Shown here one piece after another: positions 6,854-7,517 of a stretch of DNA of 7,517 nt (position 1 is its first letter; each line of letters starts with the position of its first letter). Both the position numbers and the translations under genes were made by a program. The notes under the pieces are model-generated. The model worked only from the letters and a program-made list of their open reading frames with translations, was not told where the DNA came from and did not search any database. The DNA is from Proteobacteria bacterium UBA7821 (lineage in GTDB: Bacteria > Pseudomonadota > Gammaproteobacteria > Comchoanobacterales > Comchoanobacteraceae): contig DLBP01000058.1 of the NCBI GenBank assembly GCA_002480165.1, positions 1,391-8,907 of the forward strand. Direction: 5' to 3'.

Positions 6854-7517
6854 ATGATGACAAACACACACTTCCGACCCCTAGTGATTGGTTCACTCAA
6901 ACTGTGCTCCAACCTAATCCAAGGTCCATTAGCTGGTTATAGCTGCTCAGCAATGAGGCGCCTGACTCGGCACTTCCCTGGTTGTGCATACACAACGACA
7001 GAAATGATATCTGCCCATCAGTTGGTTCACGGCAAGCATAACCAAATGAGATATCTCCATAAAGCAGATGATGAGAACATCGTCAGCTACCAACTCAGTG
7101 GGCGATGCCCAGACATTCTCAAGCAAGCAACTGTGATCTGTGAGCAGCATGGTGCTGATATAATCGACTTAAACTGTGGTTGCCCCCAACCTAAAATTAG
7201 AAAAAAGCAGCAGGGATCTAAACAAATTGAGAACCCAGAAAAATTGTACGATCTAATCTGTTCGATGCGATCGGCAACCACTTTACCGCTAACTGCAAAA
7301 ATCCGTCTACTACCCAGTCAACAGGGTGATAACAAAACTGTCATCGATGCCTTGATTCAAGGTGGTGTGGACGCCATTACAGTGCATGGTAGAACCTGGC
7401 AGGATAACTACGACGTCGATTGTAACTGGGCAGCGGTTCGGGAAATTGTACAATACAGCCGCGTGCCAATCATTGCCAATGGCTCCGTTAGCTCTACTGC
7501 CGGGGCGGTTTTAGTAT
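6854..7517 (+). CDS. tRNA-dihydrouridine synthase family protein (Dus), 3' end cut by window edge
   Basis: FMN- and NADPH-dependent enzyme reducing uridines of the tRNA D-loop. 221 codons are readable. The TIM-barrel signatures are present in order: VIGSLKLCSNLIQGPLAG (11-28, the IG...N.LI..P.AG opening), DLNCGCP with the expected catalytic Cys110, LTAKIRL (Lys149), VHGRT (His178) and PIIANGSV. The missing part would contain the rest of the FMN phosphate site and the C-terminal tRNA-binding helical domain. Several positions differ from DusA, DusB and DusC: GPLAGYSCSAMR in place of AP(M)AG-type text, NCGCP in place of NMGCP or NVGCP, and KKQQGSKQ in the loop after the Cys. I therefore leave the subfamily open. 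Start is taken as ATG 6854; ATG 6857 directly follows, and GTG 6884 would give VIGSLK, closest to DusB. It is transcribed divergently from comEC. Confidence 0.9.
   Translation, partial: MMTNTHFRPLVIGSLKLCSNLIQGPLAGYSCSAMRRLTRHFPGCAYTTTEMISAHQLVHGKHNQMRYLHKADDENIVSYQLSGRCPDILKQATVICEQHGADIIDLNCGCPQPKIRKKQQGSKQIENPEKLYDLICSMRSATTLPLTAKIRLLPSQQGDNKTVIDALIQGGVDAITVHGRTWQDNYDVDCNWAAVREIVQYSRVPIIANGSVSSTAGAVLV

Noticed and set aside
6947..7281. Minus-strand open frames opposite dus
   Set aside because: The plus strand encodes an unbroken Dus barrel with all expected motifs; the antisense frames have none.
1..7517. Mobile element, CRISPR array, toxin-antitoxin or phage-defence system
   Set aside because: No transposase, terminal inverted repeats, direct-repeat array, small paired genes or defence domains were seen; every substantial gene except the 168-residue protein has a housekeeping or stress-related family.

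Overview
The window looks like ordinary chromosome from a gammaproteobacterium. Evidence for this is an Escherichia coli-type 264-residue ThyA, a Proteobacteria-type ComEC with a fused metallo-beta-lactamase domain, a TesA-like periplasmic GDSL hydrolase, and a photolyase-SDR gene pair of a kind I associate with marine gammaproteobacteria. Base composition is moderately AT-rich by eye. Genus cannot be read from the sequence. Coding density is high: every gap is under 100 bases, and I see no rRNA, tRNA, insertion sequence, prophage, CRISPR array or conjugative element.

Layout. (1) Minus strand, 1-1758: an SDR-family oxidoreductase followed by a photolyase/cryptochrome family gene that runs off the left edge. 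They share an ATGA stop/start overlap, and a good sigma70-type promoter lies upstream of the SDR gene. (2) Plus strand, 1852-3036: an unrecognised two-helix membrane protein with an internal 60-residue repeat. A 75-bp gap holding a 22-bp imperfect palindrome separates it from an exported GDSL esterase/thioesterase. (3) Minus strand, 3011-about 6768: comEC, a 2-Cys peroxiredoxin and thyA in that transcriptional order, closely spaced. thyA converges on the GDSL gene and overlaps it by 26 bp. (4) Plus strand from about 6854: a divergent tRNA-dihydrouridine synthase, cut by the right edge and transcribed away from comEC.

Functionally this is a housekeeping and stress-maintenance neighbourhood: light-dependent DNA repair or light sensing (photolyase plus SDR), DNA uptake (ComEC), peroxide detoxification (peroxiredoxin), dTMP synthesis (ThyA) and tRNA modification (Dus). 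Only the photolyase-SDR pair is a recurrent functional pairing. The comEC-prx-thyA grouping looks like convenience clustering. I found no convincing undescribed system. The points most worth a second look are the duplicated membrane protein, the palindrome at 2388-2409, the active-site substitutions in the SDR and photolyase, the divergent Dus, and the unresolved comEC/dus start arrangement.
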